Assembly: GCA_963810055.1 (NCBI GenBank) | Contig: CAWEME010000008.1 | Location: 62,001 to 126,000 of the forward strand | Reading direction: 5' to 3' | DNA from: REEB95 sp963810055 | GTDB taxonomy: Bacteria > Pseudomonadota > Alphaproteobacteria > ATCC43930 > CGMCC-115725 | Length of the DNA: 64,000 nucleotides | Shown here: positions 45,433 to 55,187 of the stretch, piece after piece | Numbering within the stretch: position 1 is the first letter of the stretch | How the letters are laid out: every line of letters starts with the position of its first letter | Notes under the pieces: generated by a model | What the model was told of the DNA's origin: nothing | The model's database searches: none | The model's input: the letters and a program-made list of their open reading frames with translations, nothing else | Program-made: the position numbers and the translations under genes

Positions 45433-45663
45433 ATGAGAAGCATGAACAAGCTGATGATGGCGGGAATCGTGCTGGTCGGGCTCGGCATCGCCGGGCTGGT
45501 GTTCAACGTCATCCCCGTCCATCACCAGGAGCAAGAGGCGAAGATCGGCTCGCTGACGATCAATGCCCGCAGGGATACCGATTACGTCATCCCGAATTAT
45601 GTCGGCATCATCGCCATCGTCGCCGGGGCCGGGCTGATCGTTCTCGGCGCGCGGCGGCGCTGA
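45433..45663 (+). CDS. Small two-helix membrane protein (DUF3185-like)
   Basis: A 76-residue protein with two membrane helices (MAGIVLVGLGIAGLVFNVI and IIAIVAGAGLIVLGA) joined by a polar loop with EQEAKIGSLTINA. It resembles small DUF3185-type proteins in layout, though the match is loose. It follows the Nudix gene by 23 bases. The function is unknown. Confidence 0.55.
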   Translation: MRSMNKLMMAGIVLVGLGIAGLVFNVIPVHHQEQEAKIGSLTINARRDTDYVIPNYVGIIAIVAGAGLIVLGARRR

Positions 45664-45712
45664 AGGACGGTGCGTTAAATCAACTGTGGCGGGTCAATTC
45701 CGCGATATGGTA

Positions 45713-45727
45713 TTAGTAACTAACTAA
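45713..45727. promoter_or_regulatory. Inverted repeat upstream of the TRAP operon
   Basis: TTAGTAACTAACTAA has TTAGT and ACTAA as inverted arms and lies 73 bases before the DctP start. It could be an operator for an unknown regulator. Based on symmetry and position only. Confidence 0.3.
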
Positions 45728-45799
45728 ATGCCGCCGTTGCCCGGAATGCGGGCCAATGAAGCGGCAAGGTTCATATCGAAATTTTCCTGGGAGGGAAAC

Positions 45800-46804
45800 G
45801 TGGCATCAATCCGAATCCAGTTTCTAGCCGTGCTGCTGGCCGCCGTAGCCATGGTGATGTGCGGTCCGGCCTCGGCGCAGACAATCTTGCGCGCCTCGCA
45901 CCAGTTTCCGGGCGGCAAGGGCGACGTGCGCGACGACATGCTGCTGTTGATCGCCAAAGAGGTGAAAGCCGCCAATGTCGGCCTCGAAATCCAGGTCTAT
46001 CCGGGCGCTTCCCTGTTCAAGCCCAACGACCAGTGGGATGCGATGGTCAACGGGCAGCTTGATATGTCGCTGTTCCCGCTCGATTACGCCAGCGGCAAGG
46101 TGCCGGCGTTCAGCGCGACGCTGATGCCCGGCCTGATCCGCAGCCCCGCTCGCGCCAAGCGGATCGACCAGTCCCAATTCATGACCGACATGCGCAAGAT
46201 CATCGCCGATAACGGCGTCATCGTGCTGTCCGACGCGTGGTTCGCGGGCGGCATGGCGTCCAATACGGGCTGCATCGAGAAGCCGTCCGACCTCAAGGGC
46301 GTCAAATTCCGCGCCGCGGGGCCGACTTTCGCCGCGATGTGGCAGGCGGCAGGCGCCAACATCGTGACGCCGCCTTCGAACGAGATCTACAATGCCTTCC
46401 AGACCGGCGTCGTGCAGGCGACCGACACCAGCCTCGGCACCTTCCAGTCCATGCGTCTCTACGAGCAGACCAAGTGCCTGACCGCGCCCGGCAACAATGC
46501 GCTGTGGATGATGTATGAGCCGGTGCTGATGTCGAAGAAGGTGTTCGACGGGCTCACCAAGCCGCAGCAGGCGGCCATCATCAAGGCCGGCAATGACGCC
46601 CAGGCCTATTACGAAAGCAAGGCCGCTTCGGTCGATGAAGCGGCGATCAAGGCGTTCAAGGACAACAAGGTCAAGGTCGTCACTCTGACCAACGCGCAGT
46701 TCGACACTTGGCTCGCGCTGGCCAAGAAGACATCCTATGCCGAATACGCCAAGGACGTGCCGGACGGTCAGAAACTGCTCGACGAGGCATTGGCGGTTAA
46801 GTAG
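45800..46804 (+). CDS. dctP: TRAP transporter substrate-binding protein (DctP)
   Basis: A 334-residue periplasmic binding protein with a signal peptide ending at PASAQ (about residue 27). The TRAP pattern is clear: LRASHQFPGGKGDV, IQVYPGASLFKPNDQWDAM and the carboxylate-gripping Arg in KGVKFRAAGPTF. The GTG at 45800 was chosen from GGGAGG six bases before it and the immediate signal peptide. It heads the DctPQM operon. The ligand is probably an organic acid. Confidence 0.9.
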   Translation: MASIRIQFLAVLLAAVAMVMCGPASAQTILRASHQFPGGKGDVRDDMLLLIAKEVKAANVGLEIQVYPGASLFKPNDQWDAMVNGQLDMSLFPLDYASGKVPAFSATLMPGLIRSPARAKRIDQSQFMTDMRKIIADNGVIVLSDAWFAGGMASNTGCIEKPSDLKGVKFRAAGPTFAAMWQAAGANIVTPPSNEIYNAFQTGVVQATDTSLGTFQSMRLYEQTKCLTAPGNNALWMMYEPVLMSKKVFDGLTKPQQAAIIKAGNDAQAYYESKAASVDEAAIKAFKDNKVKVVTLTNAQFDTWLALAKKTSYAEYAKDVPDGQKLLDEALAVK

Positions 46805-46821
46805 CTGGGACGCGGAATAGC

Positions 46822-47406
46822 GTGGCGAGCAATAAAAGGCGGCGCGGCAAAATCCGCCGCTCCGGTCGCCTGGATTTGTTCATCAAGGCGGTCAGGACAA
46901 TTTCGCAGGCCTGCGGCATATTCGCCGCAGGCCTGATCGCCATCGGCGTTTTCGTCGTCTGCGAGATGGTGTTCGAGCGTTCGGTGCTCGGAACCAACAC
47001 CATCTGGCAGGGCGATTTCACCACCAACTGCCTGGTCGCGGCGACTTTCATCGGCAGTCCCTACGTGCTGATGACGCGCGGTCACGTCAATGTGGACGTG
47101 CTGCCGCTCCATTCCGGTCCCCGCCTGCGCTGGTGGTTGGCGCTGGTTTCGACCCTGCTGGCCATGGGGTTTGTCATCGTCATGGCGGTGCTCGCCTACA
47201 ACTATTGGCACGAAGCCTGGGCTCATAATTGGCGTTCGAACACAGTGTGGCGCGAGCGGTTGTGGATCCCTTATGCCGCCTTGCCGGTCGGGCTCATCCT
47301 GCTGGGCGTCCAGTATGTCGTCGAACTGATCTGCCTCGTAACCGGACGCGAGCCGCCTTTCGGCATCAAGGGTAACAAGCCGGTCAATCCCGAGGTCGTT
47401 CCATGA
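46822..47406 (+). CDS. dctQ: TRAP transporter small permease (DctQ)
   Basis: A 194-residue membrane protein with four helices after a basic N-terminus. The DctQ pattern includes TNTIWQGDFTTNCLVAATFIGSPYVLMTRGHVNVDV. A short soluble C-terminus ends in NPEVVP. The start is GTG, 17 bases after dctP, and its stop overlaps the dctM ATG (ATGA). Confidence 0.88.
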   Translation: MASNKRRRGKIRRSGRLDLFIKAVRTISQACGIFAAGLIAIGVFVVCEMVFERSVLGTNTIWQGDFTTNCLVAATFIGSPYVLMTRGHVNVDVLPLHSGPRLRWWLALVSTLLAMGFVIVMAVLAYNYWHEAWAHNWRSNTVWRERLWIPYAALPVGLILLGVQYVVELICLVTGREPPFGIKGNKPVNPEVVP

Positions 47407-48719
47407 CCCCGGGCGTTGCCGGAACGCTGGTGCTGGTGGTCACGCTCATCGTACTCGTATCGGGCGTGCCGGTGGCGTTCGGCATCGGCGCGGTTTCGCT
47501 GATCTTCATTGCGATATTCCAGGGACTGGGCAGCCTGCATGTCGTGGCCGAAACGCTTTATTCGGGCCTCGACGATTTCACCCTGGTCTCGATCCCGATG
47601 TTCGTGATGATGGGCGCGGCGATCGGCTCCTCGCCGGCCGGCAAGGACCTCTACGAGGCGCTCGATCGCTGGCTCTATCGCCTGCCGGGCGGGCTGGTGA
47701 TCTCCAATCTCGGCGCCTGCGCGATTTTCGCCGCGCTCACCGGTTCATCGCCCGCCTGCTGCGCCGCCATCGGCAAGATGGGCATTCCCGAGATGCGCCG
47801 GCGCGGCTATCCCGACGGCGTCGCCACCGGCTCGATTTGCGCCGGCGGCACGCTCGGCATCCTTATCCCGCCCTCGATCACTTTCATCCTCTACGGCATC
47901 GCCACCGAAAACTCGATCGGCCGGCTGTTCCTTGCCGGCGTGGTGCCGGGGCTGATGCTGACCGGCTTTTTCATGATCTGGACCCTGTTCACCATCTGGC
48001 GCAGCGGTTTCCGCGCCTATGCCGCGGATTTCCGCTACAGCTGGAAGGAGAAATTCATCTCCATTCCCAAGATCGCCCCCTTCATCGCCATCATCGTCGG
48101 CGTGATGTATGCGCTTTATGGCGGGCTCGCCACGCCGTCGGAGGCGGCGGGCGTGGGCGCCGCGCTCTGTTTCCTGCTCGCGATCTCGATCTACCGGATG
48201 TGGAGCCCGCTGGAATGGTGGAAGATTCTGCGCGATACCGCGCGCGAATCGATCATGATCCTGACCATCATCGCCGCCGCGGTGGTCTTCGGCTACATGC
48301 TGACTTCGCTCTATCTGACGCAGACGCTGGCGCACGGCATCGCCGACATGCACGCCAACCGCTGGGTGTTGATGTTCATGATCAACGTCTTCCTTCTGGT
48401 CTGCGGCTTCTTCATTCCGCCGGCGGCGGTGATCCTGATGACCAGCCCGATCCTGCTGCCGATCATCACCGCGGCCGGATTCGATCCGATCTGGTTCGGC
48501 GTCATCCTCACCATCAACATGGAGATCGGCCTCATCCACCCGCCGGTCGGGCTCAACATCTATATCGTCAGCGCGATCGCGCCGGACGTGCCGCTCACTA
48601 CGGTGATGTGGGGCACCTTGCCTTATGTTGTCTGCATGTTCCTGGCGATCATCGTCCTGTGCGTTTTCCCCGAGATCGCGACTTGGCTGCCAGATCATCT
48701 GATGGGCGCGTTCCACTGA
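47403..48719 (+). CDS. dctM: TRAP transporter large permease (DctM)
   Basis: A 438-residue permease with about 12 helices that moves the substrate with sodium. Family patterns: SIPMFVMMGAAIGSSPAGKDLYEALDRW, GSICAGGTLGILIPPS and the second-half repeat FFIPPAAVILMTSPILLP, with GLIHPPVGLNIYI. Length is normal. It completes the operon. Confidence 0.93.
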   Translation: MTPGVAGTLVLVVTLIVLVSGVPVAFGIGAVSLIFIAIFQGLGSLHVVAETLYSGLDDFTLVSIPMFVMMGAAIGSSPAGKDLYEALDRWLYRLPGGLVISNLGACAIFAALTGSSPACCAAIGKMGIPEMRRRGYPDGVATGSICAGGTLGILIPPSITFILYGIATENSIGRLFLAGVVPGLMLTGFFMIWTLFTIWRSGFRAYAADFRYSWKEKFISIPKIAPFIAIIVGVMYALYGGLATPSEAAGVGAALCFLLAISIYRMWSPLEWWKILRDTARESIMILTIIAAAVVFGYMLTSLYLTQTLAHGIADMHANRWVLMFMINVFLLVCGFFIPPAAVILMTSPILLPIITAAGFDPIWFGVILTINMEIGLIHPPVGLNIYIVSAIAPDVPLTTVMWGTLPYVVCMFLAIIVLCVFPEIATWLPDHLMGAFH

Positions 48720-48785
48720 TATTCGCCGGGGCCGCGCGGCAAGGCTTATCTTCGCTCAGGCGGGCTTGATAACATCCTCGTCCCC

Positions 48786-49700
48786 ATGCGTCTCAAATGC
48801 CTGGCCCTCGCCCTGGCGGCCTTGTCCGGGGCCATCCCCCAAGCGGCCTCGGCCGATCCGCCCGCCGTGGTGGCGAGCATCAAGCCGGTCTATTCGCTGG
48901 TCGCCGGAGTCATGGCGGGAATGGGCACGCCCGTGCTCATCGTCCACGGCGCGGCCTCGCCGCACACCTATTCCTTGCGAGCCGAAGATGCACGCGCGCT
49001 CGATGCCGCGCGGCTGGTGTTCTGGGTGGGGCCCAGCATGGAAAGCTTCCTCGTCAAGCCGCTCCAGGCGCTTTCCGGCCGGACAGAAATCGTCGAACTC
49101 GATCGCGCGCCCGGCATTACCACATTGCCGGCGCGCATCGGCGGCATGTGGGAACCCGATCTCGACGCACCCGCCGGTCCCGGCACGGTCGACGGCCATC
49201 TTTGGCTCGACATCGACAATGCCAAGGCGATCGTGAATCTCGCGGCCGAACGGCTTGCCACGTTCGATCCCGGCAACGCCGCGCGTTATGACGCGAATGC
49301 CCGCGATCTCGAATCCCGGCTCGGCGCGCTCGACCAGGAATTGCGCGCCGACTTCTTTCCGCTCGGCGGCAAGCCCTTTGTCGTCTTTCACGACGCCTAT
49401 CAATATCTCGCGCGCCGTTATGCGCTGGATACGGTGGGGGCGATCTCGGTCGATTCCGGCCGCCAGCCCGGCGCCAGGCAAATCGAGGAAATCCGCGCCA
49501 AGATCGTAGCCAGCCATGCCGGTTGTGTTTTCGGCGAGCCGCAATTCACGCCCGCGCTGCTGAACACGGTGACTGCGGGTACCGGCGTCCGCGCCGCCAC
49601 GCTCGACGATCTCGGCGCCGACATCCCAGACGGGCCCGAATTGTATTTCCGCCTGATGCGCGGAATCGCCCGCGCGCTGACAGATTGCCTCGGTTCGTGA
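48786..49700 (+). CDS. znuA: Zinc ABC transporter substrate-binding protein ZnuA
   Basis: A 304-residue cluster A-I metal-binding protein with a signal peptide ending at ASA (about residue 23). The zinc ligands are expected at His in GAASPHTYSLR, His in VDGHLWLD, and His in FVVFHDAYQYLARRY, with an acidic ligand near the C-terminus. The His-rich loop seen in some ZnuA proteins is absent. znuB, znuC and zur are not adjacent, so it is an isolated component here; no Zur box was seen. Confidence 0.85.
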   Translation: MRLKCLALALAALSGAIPQAASADPPAVVASIKPVYSLVAGVMAGMGTPVLIVHGAASPHTYSLRAEDARALDAARLVFWVGPSMESFLVKPLQALSGRTEIVELDRAPGITTLPARIGGMWEPDLDAPAGPGTVDGHLWLDIDNAKAIVNLAAERLATFDPGNAARYDANARDLESRLGALDQELRADFFPLGGKPFVVFHDAYQYLARRYALDTVGAISVDSGRQPGARQIEEIRAKIVASHAGCVFGEPQFTPALLNTVTAGTGVRAATLDDLGADIPDGPELYFRLMRGIARALTDCLGS

Positions 49701-49719
49701 AAACACGCAGGATGGCGGC

Positions 49720-50583
49720 ATGAGGGATACCGAGACGGACCTGATCGCCGCCGTACGCAGCGTCGTCGAACTGCGCCAAGCATTGGCCGCCTGGCGCGAG
49801 GCGGGGCAAAGCGTGGCGCTCATTCCCACCATGGGCGCGCTTCATGCCGGGCATCTGGCGCTGGTCGCGCGCGGCAAGGCGCTGTGCGGCCGGGTGGTAG
49901 CCAGCATCTTCGTTAATCCGGCGCAATTCGGCTCCGGTGAGGATCTGTCGCGCTATCCGCGCGACGAGGAGGGCGACCGGCGAAAGCTCGGTCCGGCGGG
50001 CTGCGATCTGGCGTATTTGCCTGCGGCCGCGGAAATGTATCCCGCGGGCTTCTCGACCACGATCAGCCCCGGTCCGCTCGGTGACATGCTGGAGGGGCGT
50101 TTCCGGCCGGGGCATTTTTCCGGCGTCGCGACCGTGGTGACCAAGCTGTTGCTGCAGGCGGCGCCCGACGTCGCCTGCTTCGGCGAGAAGGATTACCAGC
50201 AGCTTCAGATCATCCGCCGCCTGGTGCGCGATCTCGACATTCCGGTGCGGATCGAGGCGGTGGAAACCGTGCGCGAAGCCGACGGCCTGGCGCTGTCCTC
50301 GCGCAACGCCTATCTCACGCCCGATCAGCGCCGCCGCGCGCCCATGCTGCATCATGCCTTGACCGAGGTCGTCCGGCGCGCGCGCAAGGGCGATCCTGCC
50401 GCCGCCGCCTGGGGCACCCATGCGCTGATCGGGGCGGGTTTCGAAAAGGTCGATTACTGCTATATCCGTGACGCCGAAACGCTCGAGCCGCTCGAACGCC
50501 TCGACCGCAAGGCGCGCGTCCTGGCCGCCGCCTGGCTCGGCAAGACCCGGCTCATAGACAATCTGCCGCTCGACCCGCCATAG
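49720..50583 (+). CDS. panC: Pantothenate synthetase
   Basis: A 287-residue enzyme that joins pantoate and beta-alanine with ATP to give vitamin B5. The ATP-binding motifs are PTMGALHAGHLAL and SIFVNPAQFG, with the pantoate region GEKDYQQLQIIRRLV and the KMSKS-like SSRNAYL. Length is normal. panB is not adjacent. It starts 19 bases after znuA. Confidence 0.96.
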   Translation: MRDTETDLIAAVRSVVELRQALAAWREAGQSVALIPTMGALHAGHLALVARGKALCGRVVASIFVNPAQFGSGEDLSRYPRDEEGDRRKLGPAGCDLAYLPAAAEMYPAGFSTTISPGPLGDMLEGRFRPGHFSGVATVVTKLLLQAAPDVACFGEKDYQQLQIIRRLVRDLDIPVRIEAVETVREADGLALSSRNAYLTPDQRRRAPMLHHALTEVVRRARKGDPAAAAWGTHALIGAGFEKVDYCYIRDAETLEPLERLDRKARVLAAAWLGKTRLIDNLPLDPP

Positions 50584-50615
50584 TAGGCGCCTCGGCGTAG
50601 CGGAGAACCAAGGCC

Positions 50616-51689
50616 TTGAAAATCCTCGTCACCGGCGGAGCCGGATTCATCGGCACCTCGGTCGTGCGCCACCTGCTGGCGGCGGGCCATGGCGTCGTCA
50701 ATCTCGACAAGCTGACTTATGCCGGCTCGAATCCGCCCTTGGGTTCGCTCGCCCAGCCTTCGAATTACGCGCTGGAAGTGGCCGATGTCGCCGATCGTCC
50801 CGCGGTTGCGCGCATTTTCGCCCGGCATCGCCCCGATGCCGTCATGCATCTGGCGGCGGAAACGCATGTCGACCGATCGATCGACCGGCCCGATGATTTC
50901 ATCGCCACCAATCTCACCGGCACTTTCGTCATGCTGGAATGCGCTCGCGAATACTGGCAGGGCCTTGCTGGCGAAGCGCGCGCGCACTTTCGCTTTCACC
51001 ACATCTCGACCGACGAGGTCTTCGGTTCGCTCGGTCCCGGGGAGCGCGCCGCCGAGGATGCGCTCTACCGGCCCAACAGCCCCTATGCCGCCTCCAAGGC
51101 CGGCGCCGATCATCTCGTGCGCGCCTGGCACCAGACTTACGGCCTGCCGGCGATCGCCACCAACTGCTCCAATAATTACGGCCCCTGGCAGTTTCCGGAA
51201 AAGCTCATCCCGCTGCTGATCCTGAACGCGATCGAGGGAAAGCCGCTCCCGGTCTATGGCAAGGGCGAGAATGTGCGCGACTGGCTTTATGTCGGCGATC
51301 ACGCCGCCGCGCTGTCCGCGGTGTTGCAGAGGGGCAGAGTCGGCGAGACCTACAATGTCGGCGGCGGCGAGGAACGGCGGAACATCGATCTCATTCGCAT
51401 GCTCTGCGCCATCCTCGACGATGAATTGCCGCAATCGCCGAACCGCCCGCACGAAAAGCTGATCTCCTTCGTTGCCGACCGGCCGGGCCACGATCTGCGT
51501 TATGCTATCGACGACCGCAAGCTCAGGAGCGAACTCGGCTGGAAGCCCGCCGAGAGCCTGGCCACCGGCCTGAAGAAAACCGTGCGCTGGTATCTCGACA
51601 ACCGCGCATGGTGGGAGCCGATCCGCGGCGGCGTCTATCGAGGCGAGCGTCTCGGCCAGATCAAGCCGGCAGCGAAAACCGCCCCATAA
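50616..51689 (+). CDS. rmlB: dTDP-glucose 4,6-dehydratase
   Basis: A 357-residue extended SDR that makes dTDP-4-keto-6-deoxyglucose for surface polysaccharides. It has the NAD motif VTGGAGFIGTSVVRHL, HLAAETHVDRSID, catalytic STDEVFGSLG and YAASK, and NCSNNYGPWQFPEKLIPL. The start is TTG, with a fair ribosome site. rmlA, rmlC and rmlD are absent, so their partners must lie elsewhere. It is convergent with a CapD-type dehydratase. Confidence 0.9.
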   Translation: MKILVTGGAGFIGTSVVRHLLAAGHGVVNLDKLTYAGSNPPLGSLAQPSNYALEVADVADRPAVARIFARHRPDAVMHLAAETHVDRSIDRPDDFIATNLTGTFVMLECAREYWQGLAGEARAHFRFHHISTDEVFGSLGPGERAAEDALYRPNSPYAASKAGADHLVRAWHQTYGLPAIATNCSNNYGPWQFPEKLIPLLILNAIEGKPLPVYGKGENVRDWLYVGDHAAALSAVLQRGRVGETYNVGGGEERRNIDLIRMLCAILDDELPQSPNRPHEKLISFVADRPGHDLRYAIDDRKLRSELGWKPAESLATGLKKTVRWYLDNRAWWEPIRGGVYRGERLGQIKPAAKTAP

Positions 51690-51699
51690 AAAAGAACGC

Positions 51700-53625
51700 C
51701 TAGGCTCCGCGCGGAATACTGCGCGGCGTTGCCGCATTGGCGGCGTATTCCGGCACCATATTCTTGAGCACCACCAGCAGCCGGTCGATCCGTCCTTCGC
51801 GCGCATGCTCGGCCAGTTCGTCGAGCGCGCGCGACAGCATGGCGTAGTCGATGGTGCGGGGCGCGGCCAGGCGGATGCCCGAGATCTTGGTCGGCATCAG
51901 CGATTCCCCCGCGTGGAACAGTTCCTCGTGCAGCTTTTCGCCGGGCCTGAGGCCGATGAATTCGATGCCGATGTCCTTGCCGGGCTTGAGCCCGGCGAGA
52001 CGGATCATCTGGCGCGCGAGCTCGGCGATCTTCACCGGTTCGCCCATGTCGAGCACGAAGATCTTGCCGCGCTCCTCGCCATCCGCCGCCGCCAGCGCCG
52101 AGGATTGCAGGACAAGTTCGACGGCCTCGCGCGTGGTCATGAAATAGCGCGAAATCTCGGGATGGGTAACGGTCAACGGGCCGCCGGCGGCCAATTGCCG
52201 CTGGAACAGCGGCACCACCGATCCGGTCGAGCCCAGCACGTTGCCGAAGCGCACGGTGACGAAGCGCGTGCCCCCCGATCGCCGCGATTCGACGAGGTCG
52301 AGCGCCTGGCAAATGCCTTCGGCCAGGCGTTTGGACGCGCCCATCACATTGGCCGGGTTGACCGCCTTGTCGGTCGAGATCAAAACCATCGCCTTGACGC
52401 CGTGGGCGCGGCAAGATTCGGCCACGTGGCGCGTGCCCAGCACGTTGGTCATCACCCCTTCGGCGGGATTGGCTTCGACGATGGGCACATGTTTCAGCGC
52501 GGCGGCGTGGAACACCAGCTCCGGCCGTTCATCGGCCATGATCGCGTCGATGCGGCCGCGGTCGCGTATATCGGCGATCACCGCTTTCCGGGGCAAATCG
52601 GGGAAAAGCTCCAGGATTTCGCGTTCGATGGCGTAAAGCGCGAATTCGCCGTTATCGAGCAGGCAAAGCCGCGCCGGCGCGAAGGCGGCGATCTGGCGCG
52701 ACAGTTCGGAGCCGATGGTGCCGCCGGCGCCGGTCACCAGCACGCGCTTGCCCTTGACCAGATCGCGCATGGCGGCACGGTCCAGCACCGTCTGCGGACG
52801 GCCGAGCAGGTCCTCGATCGCCACCGGTTCGATCGGCTGCGCCGTATTCTTAGCCGGCTCGCGGAACTCGGTCAGCCTCGGCAGCCGCGCCAGGGGGATC
52901 CCCAATGCGTCGGCCAGGTCGAGCAATCGCCTCACCACGGTGCCGTCGAGCGTCCTGCCGCTCAAGATGAGCCGCTGCGGCTTGCGGCCGCCGCGGTCGA
53001 GCTGCCGGATGATCTCGGCGGTCTGGTCGATCGTTCCCAGAATCGGCACGCCGCCGATGTCGCGTCCGACGCGCTGCGCGTCGTCGGTGACGATGCCGAC
53101 CACGCGATAAAGCGGCTCGGCCCCGCGTGAGACGGCGCGGATGAACAAATCGGCATCCTCGCCGGCGCCGATCAGCAGAACCGGAACGCCGCCGCGGCCG
53201 GCATTGCTGCTCAGGAACTGGGAAAGGCTTCCGTCCTTCAACAGGCGATAGATGAAACGCGGGCCACCGAGCAGCGCCATCAGCACCAGCCAGTCGATCG
53301 CGACCAACGAACGCGGCAATCCCTCGAGCCGCGTCACCAGGAACATCAGCGGGAAATAGATCAGGATGACCAGGGTCACCGCGCGCGCCAGCGCCAGCAG
53401 GTCGTTCAGCGAGGCATAGCGCCAGATGCCCCGGTAAAGTCCCGCCCAGAAAAACACGGCGGCGGATGTGACCGTGAAAGCGGCCTCGTAGAACCAGAAC
53501 AAGCCCTGAGAGAAATCGATGAAATCGTCGCCGACGCGCAGATAGAGCGACAGCGCGAACGCCACCGCCGCCATGACAATGTCATGGCCGAAGGCGGTTG
53601 CGGCGCGGCGGCTGACGATTCTCAT
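51700..53625 (-). CDS. Membrane NDP-sugar 4,6-dehydratase, PglF/WbpM/CapD type
   Basis: A 641-residue protein with four N-terminal membrane helices (about residues 10-135), then a CoA-binding-like domain, then an SDR domain with the NAD motif VTGAGGTIGSELSRQI near residue 295. The active-site pattern STDKAVNPANVMGASK replaces the usual Tyr by Met, as in the PglF/WbpM group. These enzymes act on UDP-GlcNAc and supply dideoxy-diamino sugars or related residues for O-antigen, capsule or glycoproteins. Confidence 0.9.
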   Translation of the reverse strand: MRIVSRRAATAFGHDIVMAAVAFALSLYLRVGDDFIDFSQGLFWFYEAAFTVTSAAVFFWAGLYRGIWRYASLNDLLALARAVTLVILIYFPLMFLVTRLEGLPRSLVAIDWLVLMALLGGPRFIYRLLKDGSLSQFLSSNAGRGGVPVLLIGAGEDADLFIRAVSRGAEPLYRVVGIVTDDAQRVGRDIGGVPILGTIDQTAEIIRQLDRGGRKPQRLILSGRTLDGTVVRRLLDLADALGIPLARLPRLTEFREPAKNTAQPIEPVAIEDLLGRPQTVLDRAAMRDLVKGKRVLVTGAGGTIGSELSRQIAAFAPARLCLLDNGEFALYAIEREILELFPDLPRKAVIADIRDRGRIDAIMADERPELVFHAAALKHVPIVEANPAEGVMTNVLGTRHVAESCRAHGVKAMVLISTDKAVNPANVMGASKRLAEGICQALDLVESRRSGGTRFVTVRFGNVLGSTGSVVPLFQRQLAAGGPLTVTHPEISRYFMTTREAVELVLQSSALAAADGEERGKIFVLDMGEPVKIAELARQMIRLAGLKPGKDIGIEFIGLRPGEKLHEELFHAGESLMPTKISGIRLAAPRTIDYAMLSRALDELAEHAREGRIDRLLVVLKNMVPEYAANAATPRSIPRGA

Positions 53626-53773
53626 GTCTCGCGATCCCGGATGCCGGCCACGTTACGTGAAGCCCAACCGGCGCAGCAAGGGAAAAGGCAACGCTGGCAA
53701 GGCCATCGGCGCCGGTTTTGCCGGGATATGTTAACAGCGGCGCGGTTCCGGCGGGGCGGCGCGCCCTCGGCTC

Positions 53774-54931
53774 CTAGCCGATTTCGGCAAGCAGGGCGCG
53801 ATAAAGCGTTTCGGTCGCGGTCTCGATGGCATGGTCGGACAGGCCGCTCTCGACCAATTTGCGTCCGGCCGCGCCGTAACGCCGGCGGCGCCCGGCATCT
53901 CCGGCCAAGCTAGCGAGGGCATCGGCCAATGCGCCGGCATCGCCTGGCGGCACCAGTATGGCGTTGACGCCATTGCGGGCGATGTCGCGGCTGCCGGCAA
54001 TGTCGGTGGCGATGATCGGCCGGCCCATCGCCGCCGCTTCCAGCAGACTTTTGGACAGGCCTTCGCCGCCCAAGGAGGCCAGCACGGCAATATGCGCGTT
54101 GCGCCAGATCTCCCGGATGTCCTCTACGCGCCCGCGCCAGGTCACGCCCGGCAGGCGGCTCCAAGCCTCAAGCGTGTCCCGGCCGATGGCGCTGGGATTT
54201 TCCGCATCGGCCTCGCCCGCCAGCACCAGGCGCAAATCCATGCCGCGGCGCTGCAGGATTTGCTGGGCCTCGACGAGGTTGGCCACGCCCTTGATGGCGA
54301 TCATGCGTCCGGCATAAGCGGCGACGACCGGCGGCGCCGGCGGCTCGGGCGCGGGCGCAAAATGAATCGTGTCCACGCCCGAGCCGGGAATGACGGTAAT
54401 GCGCGGCGCGGCACCCGGGCAGATGGCAACCAAATCCAGCTTGTCCTCCTCATTCTGGACGATCACCCGGCTGTTCTTGCGCAACAGGATCGCGGGCCAC
54501 AGCCATCGCGCCAAGGATGCGATTGCCTTGGCCGAGAGCCGCGGCGAGCCGCCGAGATATCCCATGCCGGTGATCATGCTCACCACCACGGGCACGCCGG
54601 CGAGACGCGCGGCGATGCCGCCCAGCAAGGAGGGCTTCAGCGATACATGATGGACGGCCAGCGGGCGCTCGCGGCGGTAAAGCCGCCAGATTTCGACCAC
54701 CGCCAGCACGCTCGCGAGCGGCCCGATCCGGCCGCGTCGCCAGCGCAGCGGATGGAGCGCGTAGCCCAAGGCGCGGATGCGTTCGCCATGCGCCGTCACC
54801 CGCGTCGCCACCGCGACATCGAAGCCGGCGCGGCGTGCGGCGCGCGCCATGGGCAGACGGTGAGACCAGAAATACCAGTCTTCGGTAACCAGGAAGATAA
54901 GCTTCTTCTTGTCCCCGGTCTCAACGCTCAT
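53774..54931 (-). CDS. Glycosyltransferase, GT4 family
   Basis: A 385-residue GT-B fold enzyme. The N-domain has TEDWYFWSHRLPMARAARRAGFDV; the C-domain donor region has YAGRMIAIKGVANLVEA and the E-x7-E motif as GEGLSKSLLEAAAMGRPIIATDI. It matches the group of sugar transferases in O-antigen and capsule loci (WbpT/PglA-like). It is on the same strand as the PglF-type gene and upstream of it, so they may be co-transcribed. The donor sugar is unknown. Confidence 0.87.
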   Translation of the reverse strand: MSVETGDKKKLIFLVTEDWYFWSHRLPMARAARRAGFDVAVATRVTAHGERIRALGYALHPLRWRRGRIGPLASVLAVVEIWRLYRRERPLAVHHVSLKPSLLGGIAARLAGVPVVVSMITGMGYLGGSPRLSAKAIASLARWLWPAILLRKNSRVIVQNEEDKLDLVAICPGAAPRITVIPGSGVDTIHFAPAPEPPAPPVVAAYAGRMIAIKGVANLVEAQQILQRRGMDLRLVLAGEADAENPSAIGRDTLEAWSRLPGVTWRGRVEDIREIWRNAHIAVLASLGGEGLSKSLLEAAAMGRPIIATDIAGSRDIARNGVNAILVPPGDAGALADALASLAGDAGRRRRYGAAGRKLVESGLSDHAIETATETLYRALLAEIG

Positions 54932-55187
54932 CGGATGATGACCCGTCGATGAGCGCGCCCGTCAGCCATGCCGCCGCCAGCGCCGTTCCGGCGCTGAACC
55001 GCCTGCCGGGAACCGGCATCGTGGTCGGGAAATTCCGCGTCATCGCCGCGTTTTATAGGCGAGAACCGCCATCCTCGCCATTGCCGTGCGTTCCCTGCGC
55101 GCAAGGGATCGGTCCTTGCTATAATGGGCACGGCGAGGGTTGGCGCAGCGCTTCGCCGTAAATGAATGAATGCGAGTGGGAGACGCC

